Below are positions 46,012 to 56,263 of a stretch of 64,000 bases of DNA, one piece after another (position 1 is the first letter of the stretch; each line of letters begins with the position of its first letter). The stretch lies in NCBI RefSeq assembly GCF_021233355.1, contig NZ_CP089507.1:2729001-2793000 (forward strand). Reading direction: 5' to 3'. Origin of the DNA: Luteimonas fraxinea (GTDB lineage Bacteria > Pseudomonadota > Gammaproteobacteria > Xanthomonadales > Xanthomonadaceae). The notes below the pieces were generated by a model, which was not told the origin of the DNA, made no database searches, and worked only from the letters and a program-made list of their open reading frames with translations. Made by a program: the position numbers and the translations under genes.

Positions 46012-46039
46012 CTTGCAACACGCCGCTTCGACCGCATCT
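46012..46039 (+). promoter_or_regulatory. Sigma-32-type heat-shock promoter candidate for clpB
   Basis: CTTGCAA (46012-46018) and CCGCATCT (46032-46039) are separated by 13 bases. They match the heat-shock sigma consensus CTTGAAA / CCCCATNT at 6 of 7 and 7 of 8 positions. The -10 ends 48 bases before the clpB start, as expected for a ClpB gene. Confidence 0.55.
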
Positions 46040-46087
46040 GTTGGACATTGCCGGCGCTGCCGGCCCCGATCTCCCGAGGATTTCCCG

Positions 46088-48685
<2,598 letters not shown>

Positions 48686-48698
48686 CACCCGCCGCAAT

Positions 48699-48733
48699 GA
48701 CGCCGGTCCACCGCAGTCGAGGTGGCCGGCGTC
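48699..48733 (+). terminator. Hairpin after clpB
   Basis: GACGCCGGTCCACC pairs with GGTGGCCGGCGTC (13 bp, one bulged T) across an eight-base loop, 14 bases after the clpB stop. No T-run follows. Confidence 0.5.
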
Positions 48734-48827
48734 GCGATGCGATCGCGTGATCAGAAGCACAGCGCCTTGACGCATGCTCACGCGGCGGCTGCCACGATGA
48801 CGTTCGTTCGCGGCCCGAGGCACGTCC

Positions 48828-49727
48828 ATGCGCATCCTGATCACCGGCGGCAGCGGCTTCATCGGCAGCGCGCTGACTGCCCGTCTGCAACGCGACGGTG
48901 CGCACGTCACCTGGCTGTCGCGGCGCGCGTCCACGCCGTCGCCCGAAGGCGTCGAAGTGCGCGACTACGCCTCGCTGTGGGCCGACGATCGTTTCGATGC
49001 GGTGGTGAATCTCGCCGGCGCGGGCATCGCCGACGCGCGGTGGACCGCGTCGCGCAAGCAGACGCTGCGCGACAGCCGGCTGATTCCGACCGGCGTGCTG
49101 ACGGACTGGATCCGCTCGGTGCACACGCCGCCGAAAGTTCTGCTCAGCGGTTCGGCGATCGGCTGGTACGGCGCGCAGGGCGATGCGCCACTGGACGAAG
49201 ACAGCGCGCCGCACGACGAATTCCAGCATCGCCTGTGCGCCGACTGGGAAGACGCCGCGCGTGCGGCCGAGGACCGCGTGCCGGTGGTGCTGTTGCGCAC
49301 CGGCGTCGTACTGCATCCGGCCGGCGGCATGCTGCAGCGCCTGCGGATGCCGTTCCAGTTCGGACTCGGTGCGCGTCTGGGCGATGGTCGTCAGGTGCTG
49401 AGCTGGATCGCGCGCGAGGACTGGATCGATGCGGCCGTGTCGCTGCTGCGCGCGCATCTCGATGGCGCAGCCGATGCGCCGACCGGCGCCTTCAATCTCA
49501 CCGCGCCCGAACCGGTCGCCAATACGCGGTTTACCCGCGCACTGGCCGATGCGCTGCGGCGTCCTGCGCTGCTGGCAGTGCCGGCGAAGGCGCTCGAACT
49601 CGGTTTGGGCGAAATGGCGACGCTGCTCGTCGACGGCCAGTGCGTGCTGCCCACGCGACTGCAGCAGCGTGGGCACGCGTTCGCCTGGCCGACGCTGGAG
49701 CCGTATCTGGAATCCGCGCTGCGCTGA
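48828..49727 (+). CDS. TIGR01777-type SDR epimerase
   Basis: 299 residues. Extended short-chain dehydrogenase fold with nucleotide motif GGSGFIGS (7-14). SGSAIGWYGAQG with DGRQVLSWIAREDW and a C-terminal VLPTRLQQRGHAFAWPTLEPYLESAL (split over 274-299) are diagnostic of the TIGR01777 (YfcH-like) subfamily. The in vivo substrate is not known. It is 143 bases after clpB. Confidence 0.9.
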   Translation: MRILITGGSGFIGSALTARLQRDGAHVTWLSRRASTPSPEGVEVRDYASLWADDRFDAVVNLAGAGIADARWTASRKQTLRDSRLIPTGVLTDWIRSVHTPPKVLLSGSAIGWYGAQGDAPLDEDSAPHDEFQHRLCADWEDAARAAEDRVPVVLLRTGVVLHPAGGMLQRLRMPFQFGLGARLGDGRQVLSWIAREDWIDAAVSLLRAHLDGAADAPTGAFNLTAPEPVANTRFTRALADALRRPALLAVPAKALELGLGEMATLLVDGQCVLPTRLQQRGHAFAWPTLEPYLESALR

Positions 49728-49821
49728 TTTGCATTGCGCCGAGGCCGCGCTGCGCAAGATCGGGTACGCGCGCCGGTCGCCGGAACCGGATACTCGCGGC
49801 AAGCCCATCGCGAGTGCCCCC

Positions 49822-50691
49822 ATGAAAGCAGACACCCGGACCCGTCTCGCACCGCGCATCGCCGCCGTCGCCGGGCACCTGCAGGACATCGTCGCCGAGG
49901 GCACGGCGCTGCCGCCGCTGGAGACGCTCGCGCGCCAGGCCAGCCTGTCGCCGTTCCACTTCCATCGCGTGTGGCGCGCGGCGACCGGCGAAACGCTGGG
50001 CCGCACCCTGACGCGACTGCGCCTGTCGCGCGCGCTGCAGTTGCTGGCCGCAGGCGAGACGGTCACACAGGCCGCGCTCGCGGTCGGTTATGCCAGTCCG
50101 CAGGCATTGGCCCGCACGTTCCGGCAGACGCTCGACGTCACGCCTGCAGAGTTGCGCGGCCGGATGGCACAGGCGACTGCGTTGCTGGATCGGCTGCAAC
50201 CGCCCTCGCCGCAGACGTTCGAGCCGCCGGCCGTGGAGCTGGTCGAGATCGCACCGTTCGACGTCGTGGCGCTGCGTGCGCGCGGCGCGTTCGATGATCT
50301 CGATGACGCCTTCGGCCGTCTGTTCGGCTGGGCCGAAACGGCCGGTCTGGTGGACGGCATCGAAGCGCTGATCGGCGTGCCATTGGGCGATCACCGCGAC
50401 CTGCCGCCGCACGCGCTGCAGTTCGATGCCGCGGTGCGGCTGTCGATTCCGGCGAGTGTGTCGCGGCCGCTGCGCAGGCTGACGATCGGCGGTGGTCGCC
50501 ACGCACGCGTGCGCCACGTCGGCGCATATTCGGGTCTGGAAGACATGACCGATCGCCTGCTGTCGCAGTGGTGGCCGGCGAGCGGCGAGCGCCTGCGCGA
50601 CGCGCCATTGCATTACCACTTCCTCGACGATCCCGAGCAGGTGGCAGAAGCCGATCTTCGCGCCGACATCCTGTTGCCGTTGGACGACTGA
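49822..50691 (+). CDS. AraC-family regulator with GyrI-like effector domain
   Basis: 289 residues. An N-terminal AraC DNA-binding domain with two helix-turn-helices covers about 10-112 (LARQASLSPFHFHRVWRAATGE, VTQAALAVGYASPQALARTFR). A C-terminal GyrI-like/SOUL-type ligand-binding domain covers about 130-289 (VELVEIAPFDVVALRARG, RHARVRHVGAYSGLE). This is the Rob/SbmC-type layout that often senses hydrophobic compounds. It converges with the sirtuin gene. No target site is evident. Confidence 0.88.
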   Translation: MKADTRTRLAPRIAAVAGHLQDIVAEGTALPPLETLARQASLSPFHFHRVWRAATGETLGRTLTRLRLSRALQLLAAGETVTQAALAVGYASPQALARTFRQTLDVTPAELRGRMAQATALLDRLQPPSPQTFEPPAVELVEIAPFDVVALRARGAFDDLDDAFGRLFGWAETAGLVDGIEALIGVPLGDHRDLPPHALQFDAAVRLSIPASVSRPLRRLTIGGGRHARVRHVGAYSGLEDMTDRLLSQWWPASGERLRDAPLHYHFLDDPEQVAEADLRADILLPLDD

Positions 50692-50701
50692 GGCGCGGCG
50701 C

Positions 50702-51457
50702 TCAGCGCGCGAGGACGTGCATTGCATCGTCCGGCGTCTGCTGCAGACGCGCGCGCAAGTGCGCCATGCCGACGGTCGCAGTCAGTGGCCAGTGCGCTGT
50801 CGCGCGCGATGACAGCGGCGTCGCCTGCGGATTGATGTCGAGCATCGGCGTGCCGGCGCGCAGTGCGCGTTCGGGCAGGCCGGCGGCCGGCCACACCAGT
50901 GACGAGGTGCCGACGACGACCAGCAGATCGCAGGCGTCGACAGCCGCTTCGGCCGCGTCCCAGGCGTCGGCCGGCAATGATTCGCCGAACCACACGACAT
51001 CGGGGCGGAACGCTGCGCCGCAGACCGTGCACGCAGGCGGCGTTTCGCGCGTGCCGCCTTCGGGTGGCGACGGCGCCGCGAGAATTGGATCAGGCGTGAT
51101 GCGCGCACCACAGCCGTTGCAGCGCGAGGCGAGCAGCCGGCCATGCAGATGCAGCACGTCGCGCGCGCCGCCGCGTTCGTGCAGATCGTCGACGTTCTGG
51201 GTGACGACGGTCAGCGCGTGACCGTCGCGGGCGAGCGCAGCGACATCAACGTGCGCGGCATTCGGCGCGGCTGCGGCCACCATCGCCGCGCGCCAGCGGT
51301 ACCAGCCCCAGACGAGCGCGGGATCGGCGCGGAACGCATCTTCGGTCGCCAGGCGCTCGGCGTCGAAGCGCGCCCACAGGCCGGTCAGCGCATCGCGAAA
51401 CGTCGGAATACCGCTCTCGGCCGAGATGCCGGCACCGCTGAGCACGACCAGGCGCAT
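50702..51457 (-). CDS. SIR2-family NAD-dependent deacylase
   Basis: 251 residues. It removes acyl groups from lysines using NAD+. Motifs are GAGISAESGIPTFRD (8-22), TQNVDDLHERGG, the catalytic His in LHLHGRL, and two CxxC pairs (CNGC and CTVC) for structural zinc. Full-length bacterial sirtuin (CobB-like). It begins two bases after the stop of the KefB-type antiporter on the same strand, so they are probably co-transcribed, an uncommon partner. Confidence 0.93.
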   Translation of the reverse strand: MRLVVLSGAGISAESGIPTFRDALTGLWARFDAERLATEDAFRADPALVWGWYRWRAAMVAAAAPNAAHVDVAALARDGHALTVVTQNVDDLHERGGARDVLHLHGRLLASRCNGCGARITPDPILAAPSPPEGGTRETPPACTVCGAAFRPDVVWFGESLPADAWDAAEAAVDACDLLVVVGTSSLVWPAAGLPERALRAGTPMLDINPQATPLSSRATAHWPLTATVGMAHLRARLQQTPDDAMHVLAR

Positions 51458-51459
51458 CG

Positions 51460-53190
51460 TCAGCCCGGCTGTGGCGCCTCGACCGGCACCGATCCCGGAC
51501 GCACCGGGCGGAACGGCGGCGTCGACATCACCATCTCCGCCAGCGAATACGCCAGCTCGCGTTCGGCCAGCACCGCGCCGTCGGCGCCGTGCTGCAGCAG
51601 ATGCTTGACCTCGCCGTCGCTGTGCGCGCGGGCGAGCACGGTGAGCGCGGGGTTGACCGCCTTCATGCGTTCGATCGCCTCGCCGGCTTCCAGCGCCTGC
51701 GGAATCGCGAAGATCGCCAGCGCCGCGCGATCGGGCGCGGCGTCGAGCATCACCGGCTCCGATGCGATGTTGCCGCGCACGACGGTGAAGCCACGCTCGC
51801 GGCCGCGGCGCACGAGCTCGTTGTCGTCCTCGACGACGACCAGCGGCACGCCGCGCTGCTTGAGCAAATCGGCCAACTGGCGCCCGACGCGGCCGTAGCC
51901 GACGAGGATCGCGTGGCCGTGGAGGTCGTCCGGCACGCCGTGCTCGGGCGGCAGCGGCGCTTCGTGCGCGGCCGACGCAGCACGCGCGGCGAGTTCCTGC
52001 TTCGCCTGCCAGCGATCGAGCCAGCCGAACAGCAGCGGATTGACCACGATCGACAGCAGCGCGCCGGCCAGCACCAGATCGCGCCCGGTTTCGGGCAGCA
52101 GCTTCAGCGCGACGCCGAGGCCGACGAGGATGAAAGAGAACTCGCCGATCTGCGCGAGGCTGGTCGAGATCGTCAGGGCCGTCGAACGCGGATGCTTGAA
52201 CAGCCGCACGATGTAATACGCGGCGATCGACTTGCCGACCACGATGATCAGGAACGTCGCCAGCACCTGCCAGGGATGCTCGACGAGGATCATCGGGTTG
52301 AACAGCATGCCCACCGAGACGAAGAACAGCACCGCGAACGCGTCTCGAAGGGGGAGCGAATCGTTCGCGGCCTCGTGGCTGAACTCCGATTCGTTGAGCA
52401 CCATGCCGGCGAAGAATGCGCCCAGCGCGAACGACACGCCGAACAGCGCGGATGCGCCGAAAGCCACGCCGAGCGCGATCGCCAGCACCGACAGGGTGAA
52501 CAGTTCGCGCTGGCCGGTGCCGGCGATGCGCTCGAGCACCCACGGAATCACCCGGCGGCCGACCAGCAGCATCACCGCGACGAACGCGCTGACCTTGACC
52601 AGCGTCCACAGGATCATCAGCGTGATCGCGCCGGCGCCCGGCGGCGTGTCGCCACCGCGATCGGTGTAGATGTCGGCCAGCACCGGCAGCAGCACCAGCG
52701 CCAGCACCATCACCAGATCCTCGACGATCAGCCAGCCGACCGCGATCTTGCCGCGCCGCGTGTCCAGCAGTCGCCGCTCTTCCATCGCGCGCAGCAGCAC
52801 CACGGTACTGGCGACCGAGAGCGCGAGACCGAACACGAAGCCGCTGACCATCGGCCAGCCCATCAGCCACGCCAGTACCCAGCCGAGCACGGTGGCGACG
52901 GTGATCTGCGCGATGGCGCCGGGAATCGCGATGGACTTCACGTCCATCAGGTCTTTGAGCGAGAAGTGCAGGCCGACGCCGAACATCAGCAGCATCACGC
53001 CGATCTCGGCGAGCTGGTTGGCGAGATCCTGGTCGGCGACGAAGCCGGGGGTGAACGGTCCGACGATGATGCCCGCAACGAGATAGCCCACCAGCGGCGA
53101 GAGCCGCAACTTGTTGGCGAGCGCACCGAACACGAAGGCCATGCCGAGGCCGACGGCGACGATGTTGATCAGGTCGGTGTTATGCGGCAT
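51460..53190 (-). CDS. Monovalent cation:proton antiporter (CPA2, KefB/YbaL type) with TrkA-N domain
   Basis: 576 residues. About 12 transmembrane helices cover 10-390 (GFVFGLALSVASTVVLLRAM is the conserved helix, with the acidic-basic GWLIVEDLVMVL near 146). A C-terminal RCK/TrkA-N Rossmann domain opens HAILVGYGRVGRQLADLLKQRG at about 430 and binds NAD(H). It lacks a long KefC-type C-terminal extension and resembles YbaL. The start is MPHNTDLINIVAVG; upstream frame has no family similarity. It is followed within two bases by the sirtuin. Confidence 0.92.
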   Translation of the reverse strand: MPHNTDLINIVAVGLGMAFVFGALANKLRLSPLVGYLVAGIIVGPFTPGFVADQDLANQLAEIGVMLLMFGVGLHFSLKDLMDVKSIAIPGAIAQITVATVLGWVLAWLMGWPMVSGFVFGLALSVASTVVLLRAMEERRLLDTRRGKIAVGWLIVEDLVMVLALVLLPVLADIYTDRGGDTPPGAGAITLMILWTLVKVSAFVAVMLLVGRRVIPWVLERIAGTGQRELFTLSVLAIALGVAFGASALFGVSFALGAFFAGMVLNESEFSHEAANDSLPLRDAFAVLFFVSVGMLFNPMILVEHPWQVLATFLIIVVGKSIAAYYIVRLFKHPRSTALTISTSLAQIGEFSFILVGLGVALKLLPETGRDLVLAGALLSIVVNPLLFGWLDRWQAKQELAARAASAAHEAPLPPEHGVPDDLHGHAILVGYGRVGRQLADLLKQRGVPLVVVEDDNELVRRGRERGFTVVRGNIASEPVMLDAAPDRAALAIFAIPQALEAGEAIERMKAVNPALTVLARAHSDGEVKHLLQHGADGAVLAERELAYSLAEMVMSTPPFRPVRPGSVPVEAPQPG

Positions 53191-53460
53191 CGAGACTTCG
53201 CGCTGGACTGGTCGTGCAGTGTCGCCGACGCATTGCGACAGGGGCAAGCAGCAATGTGTGCGTTCTTCGTCGAATTTCGGTGTTGGCGGTGGGAAAGGCC
53301 GGGAACGGGCGGGAATGTGCGGCTCAAACGGATGGGATCGATATTGCATCGAATGTCTGTGTTCACCCTTGGACATGCGTGAGTGCTGCCAGGGCCCCTC
53401 TTGGGCGATGGCGCTCGGTGGAACCAAACATCCGAAGCAGCAGAACCCGACGACTCGACA

Positions 53461-53568
53461 GCGGCCGGGCGGGCGCGGGCCGCGCCGAGCGCGCCATGGA
53501 TGGTGCGCGCCCGAGTCAGGGCATGACGCCCTGACCGAGGGAAGAGCGGTTCGCGCCCGCCCGGCCGC
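53461..53568. repeat. 17-bp perfect inverted repeat with nested 8-bp hairpin
   Basis: GCGGCCGGGCGGGCGCG at 53461-53477 pairs exactly with 53552-53568 across 74 bases. Inside lies a second palindrome, GTCAGGGC and GCCCTGAC around ATGAC (53515-53535). Purpose unknown. Confidence 0.7.
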
Positions 53569-53639
53569 CGGGTCTCCCAAGTCATGCCGTTCGATCAGGG
53601 CTCGCCAGCGTCCGGAAGAAATCCAGAACCCCGAAACGA

Positions 53640-53665
53640 CGATGCCCCGGCAAGCCGGGGCATCG
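53640..53665 (-). terminator. Terminator after the first tandem receptor
   Basis: CGATGCCCCGG and CCGGGGCATCG (11 bp) enclose CAAG, 22 bases after the receptor stop on the minus strand; GTCGTTTCG follows. The paralogous gene has the equivalent hairpin at 56213-56238. Confidence 0.6.
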
Positions 53666-53687
53666 AAGCGCAGTCAGCAGATGCCGA

Positions 53688-56087
53688 TTACCAGTTGTAG
53701 GCGACCTTCGCGTAGGCGAACGCGCCGCCGAACCCGAAGGGCGAGAGGTTGCTGTAGGGGAACTGCCCGTTGGTCGAGTTGCCGAAGATGTTCTCGTCCG
53801 GGTACTCGTTGAGCACGTTGTCCGCGCCCAGCGTCAGGGCCCAGTTGTCGCCCGGCTTGAACGTCGCCGACAGGTCGAGCAGCCACTTGGCGCCGTACTT
53901 CTGGTCGAGCGCCGCGTTGTTGGGCGTGGTGCGCACGCTGCCGTAGCGCGTGGTCGCGAGCGCGAACCTCCAGTCGTCCACGTTCCAGGTGCCCGACAGC
54001 AGCAGCTTGTTACGCGGGAAGCCATCCTCGATGCGGCCGATCTCGACGCGGTCGATGCGTTCGAGGTTGAGGCCGTTCTGCGTCAGCGCTTCCGGGTTCG
54101 CCGCGATGCGGGTGATCTCGGTCTTGGTGTGGTTGTAGCCGGCGGTCAGATCGAGGCTGCTGGCGGCGAGATCCCAGCGGTAGCTGCCGACGACGTCGAT
54201 GCCGCGCGTGCGCGTGTCGATGGCATTGGTGAAGTAACGGCCGCCGGTGATGCCGAAGATGCCCTGCGATTCGAGCAGGCGGCGCACCGCGTCACCGGTG
54301 AGGTTGGACGACAGCGCGATGCGGTCGTCGACATCGATCTGGTAGGCATCGACGGTGACGTAGAGATTGTCGACCGGCTGCAGCACAAGACCCAGGCTGT
54401 AGGACAGCGATTCCTCGGGCTTCAACGCCTCGGCGCCGAACGCCTGCGCGACCGGGCTGCTGGCCGGGAACGTGCGGATCTCGAACGGCGTGGTGACGCC
54501 GGCGATGAACGTCGTGCTGACGGTCTGGAAATACTGCTGTGCCAGCGACGGTGCGCGGAAGCCGCTCGACACCGTGCCACGCAACGCGATGGCATCGTTG
54601 AACGCGTAGCGCGCCGAGAGCTTGCCCGAGACCTGGCTGCCGAAATCGTCGTAGTCCTCGTAACGCGCGGCGGCGCCGGCCGAGAACTTCTCGGTGAGGT
54701 CCGCTTCCAGGCCCGCGTACACCGCGTGGCTGTCGCGGTCGAAGGCACCGGCGACTTCAGGCGCGAAGCCGCCGAAGCCCTGCGCGCCTGCGCCCGCACC
54801 CGGCACGCCGCGGCCGGCGTTCGCGTACGAACCGAACTCGCCCGGCGACTGGTTCCACTTCTCGTTGCGACCTTCCACGCCGAACGACAGCGTCGCCGGA
54901 TAGGCCAGGCCGAGTTCCAGCGGACGGCTGATGTCGAGATTGACGATGTTCTGCGTGGTCTCGAGCGCGCCGTCGTAGAACGATGTCGGCGAGGTCGCGC
55001 CCAGGCTCGCGTTGAGCGTGTTGCGCGTATAGAACTCGAGATGGTTGTAGCCGTAGTTGTAGCTCAGGTCCCAGTTCCACTCGCCCGCGTGGCCTTTGAC
55101 GCCGGCGACCAGCGACCGGTCCTTGGAGATGTTGTTGATCTCCGGCAGGAAACCGTCGGGATAGATGCTGCGGATGTTCTGCGCGGTGTTGCCCGGCGCG
55201 CGGAAGAACGCGAACGAGGTGATGTCGCGATTGCTCGCGGTACCGAAGCCGTAGACGCTGATGCTGTCGGTCAGGGCGATGTCGGTGTTGAAACCCACCG
55301 CGCCGAAATCGACTTCCGGCTCGCCGATCACGAAGGCCTTCTGGCCGAGCGCAGGCTGGGTGACGCCGGGCGTGCCCGCGAACGGACGCGCGCGGTTCGT
55401 CTCTTCCTGCTGGCCGACCTGCGCGGACAGATGCAGGAAGCCGCGCTCACCGAGCGCCAGGCCGGTGTCGCCGGCGATCTGGGTCTGCTTGCCGTCGCCG
55501 GCCGAGTACTGGCCCGCGCTCACCGACAGGCTGCCGCCTTCGGACGATCCCTTCAGCACCACGTTGACGACGCCGGCGATCGCATCGGAGCCGTACTGCG
55601 CCGAGGCGCCGTCGCGCAGCACTTCGACGCGGTCGATCGCCGAAATCGGAATGGTATTGAGGTCGACCGGCGACGAGCCGCGGCCGATCGTGCCGTTGAG
55701 ATTGAGCAGCGACGAGGTGTGGCGGCGCTTGCCGTTGACCAGCACCAGCACCTGGTCGGGCGCGAGGCCGCGAAGCTGCGCCGGGCGGATCGCCGAGGTG
55801 CCGTCGGTCAGCGCAGGGCGCGGAAAGTTCAGCGAGGGCAGGGCGCGGGCGAGCGCGGTCGCCAGTTCCGTCGTGCCGGAGGCGGTCAGCGTCTCGGACG
55901 TGATGATGTCGATCGGCGACTGCGATTCGGCGACGGTGCGGTCGCTGACGCGGGTGCCGGTGACGATCAGCGTGTCGAGCGTGGAGGTGCGCGCCTGCGT
56001 GTCGGCGGGCGCCTGCTGGGCGAATGCGGCGGTCGGGAATACCAGCGCCGCGGCGACGGCGAGAGTCAAACGGTGGGGGCGAAGCAT
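53688..56087 (-). CDS. TonB-dependent receptor, tandem paralogue B
   Basis: 799 residues. The signal peptide ends around AAFAQ (24). The plug opens LDTLIVTGTRVSDRTVAESQ, then SPIDIITSETLTASGTTELATALARAL in the 50-77 region, DQVLVLVNGKRRH and VEVLRDGASAQYGSDAIAG. The barrel ends GGAFAYAKVAYNW. Same length and near-identical N-terminal third to the neighbour at 56264, so this is a tandem duplication. Substrate unknown. A TTGACG-17-TCCAAT promoter is possible upstream. Confidence 0.92.
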   Translation of the reverse strand: MLRPHRLTLAVAAALVFPTAAFAQQAPADTQARTSTLDTLIVTGTRVSDRTVAESQSPIDIITSETLTASGTTELATALARALPSLNFPRPALTDGTSAIRPAQLRGLAPDQVLVLVNGKRRHTSSLLNLNGTIGRGSSPVDLNTIPISAIDRVEVLRDGASAQYGSDAIAGVVNVVLKGSSEGGSLSVSAGQYSAGDGKQTQIAGDTGLALGERGFLHLSAQVGQQEETNRARPFAGTPGVTQPALGQKAFVIGEPEVDFGAVGFNTDIALTDSISVYGFGTASNRDITSFAFFRAPGNTAQNIRSIYPDGFLPEINNISKDRSLVAGVKGHAGEWNWDLSYNYGYNHLEFYTRNTLNASLGATSPTSFYDGALETTQNIVNLDISRPLELGLAYPATLSFGVEGRNEKWNQSPGEFGSYANAGRGVPGAGAGAQGFGGFAPEVAGAFDRDSHAVYAGLEADLTEKFSAGAAARYEDYDDFGSQVSGKLSARYAFNDAIALRGTVSSGFRAPSLAQQYFQTVSTTFIAGVTTPFEIRTFPASSPVAQAFGAEALKPEESLSYSLGLVLQPVDNLYVTVDAYQIDVDDRIALSSNLTGDAVRRLLESQGIFGITGGRYFTNAIDTRTRGIDVVGSYRWDLAASSLDLTAGYNHTKTEITRIAANPEALTQNGLNLERIDRVEIGRIEDGFPRNKLLLSGTWNVDDWRFALATTRYGSVRTTPNNAALDQKYGAKWLLDLSATFKPGDNWALTLGADNVLNEYPDENIFGNSTNGQFPYSNLSPFGFGGAFAYAKVAYNW

Positions 56088-56122
56088 CGGGGGAGGCCTG
56101 TTGTTGGAAATTCGTAAAGGCG

Positions 56123-56151
56123 ATTGGAGCGCGTTGTCCTGAAACCGTCAA
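56123..56151 (-). promoter_or_regulatory. Possible promoter of tandem receptor B
   Basis: On the minus strand TTGACG (complement of 56146-56151) and TCCAAT (complement of 56123-56128) are 17 bases apart, ahead of the start at 56087, in a locally AT-rich patch. Hexamer match only. Confidence 0.3.
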
Positions 56152-56212
56152 TGATCATAAAAATGCGATCCAATCGTTCATTTTGTGGAACGACGGTATC
56201 AGTCGCAAACGA

Positions 56213-56238
56213 CGACGCCCCGGCAGGCCGGGGCGTCG
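56213..56238 (-). terminator. Terminator after the second tandem receptor
   Basis: CGACGCCCCGG and CCGGGGCGTCG (11 bp) enclose CAGG, 25 bases after the stop of the 56264 gene on the minus strand. It is homologous in form and position to 53640-53665, consistent with duplication of a gene plus its terminator. Confidence 0.6.
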
Positions 56239-56263
56239 AGGACTCGCGGTGTGACGCGGGGAT

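Larger units (their letters stand above)
53191..53687. other. Gene-free stretch with nested inverted repeats
   Basis: 497 bases with no credible gene. It should contain the antiporter promoter on the minus strand. It holds a 17-bp inverted repeat (53461-53568), a smaller nested one (53515-53535), and the receptor terminator (53640-53665). Confidence 0.6.

Noticed and set aside
51589..53382. Plus-strand frame of about 597 codons opposite the antiporter
   Set aside because: His/Gln/Arg-rich antisense sequence without any family motif.
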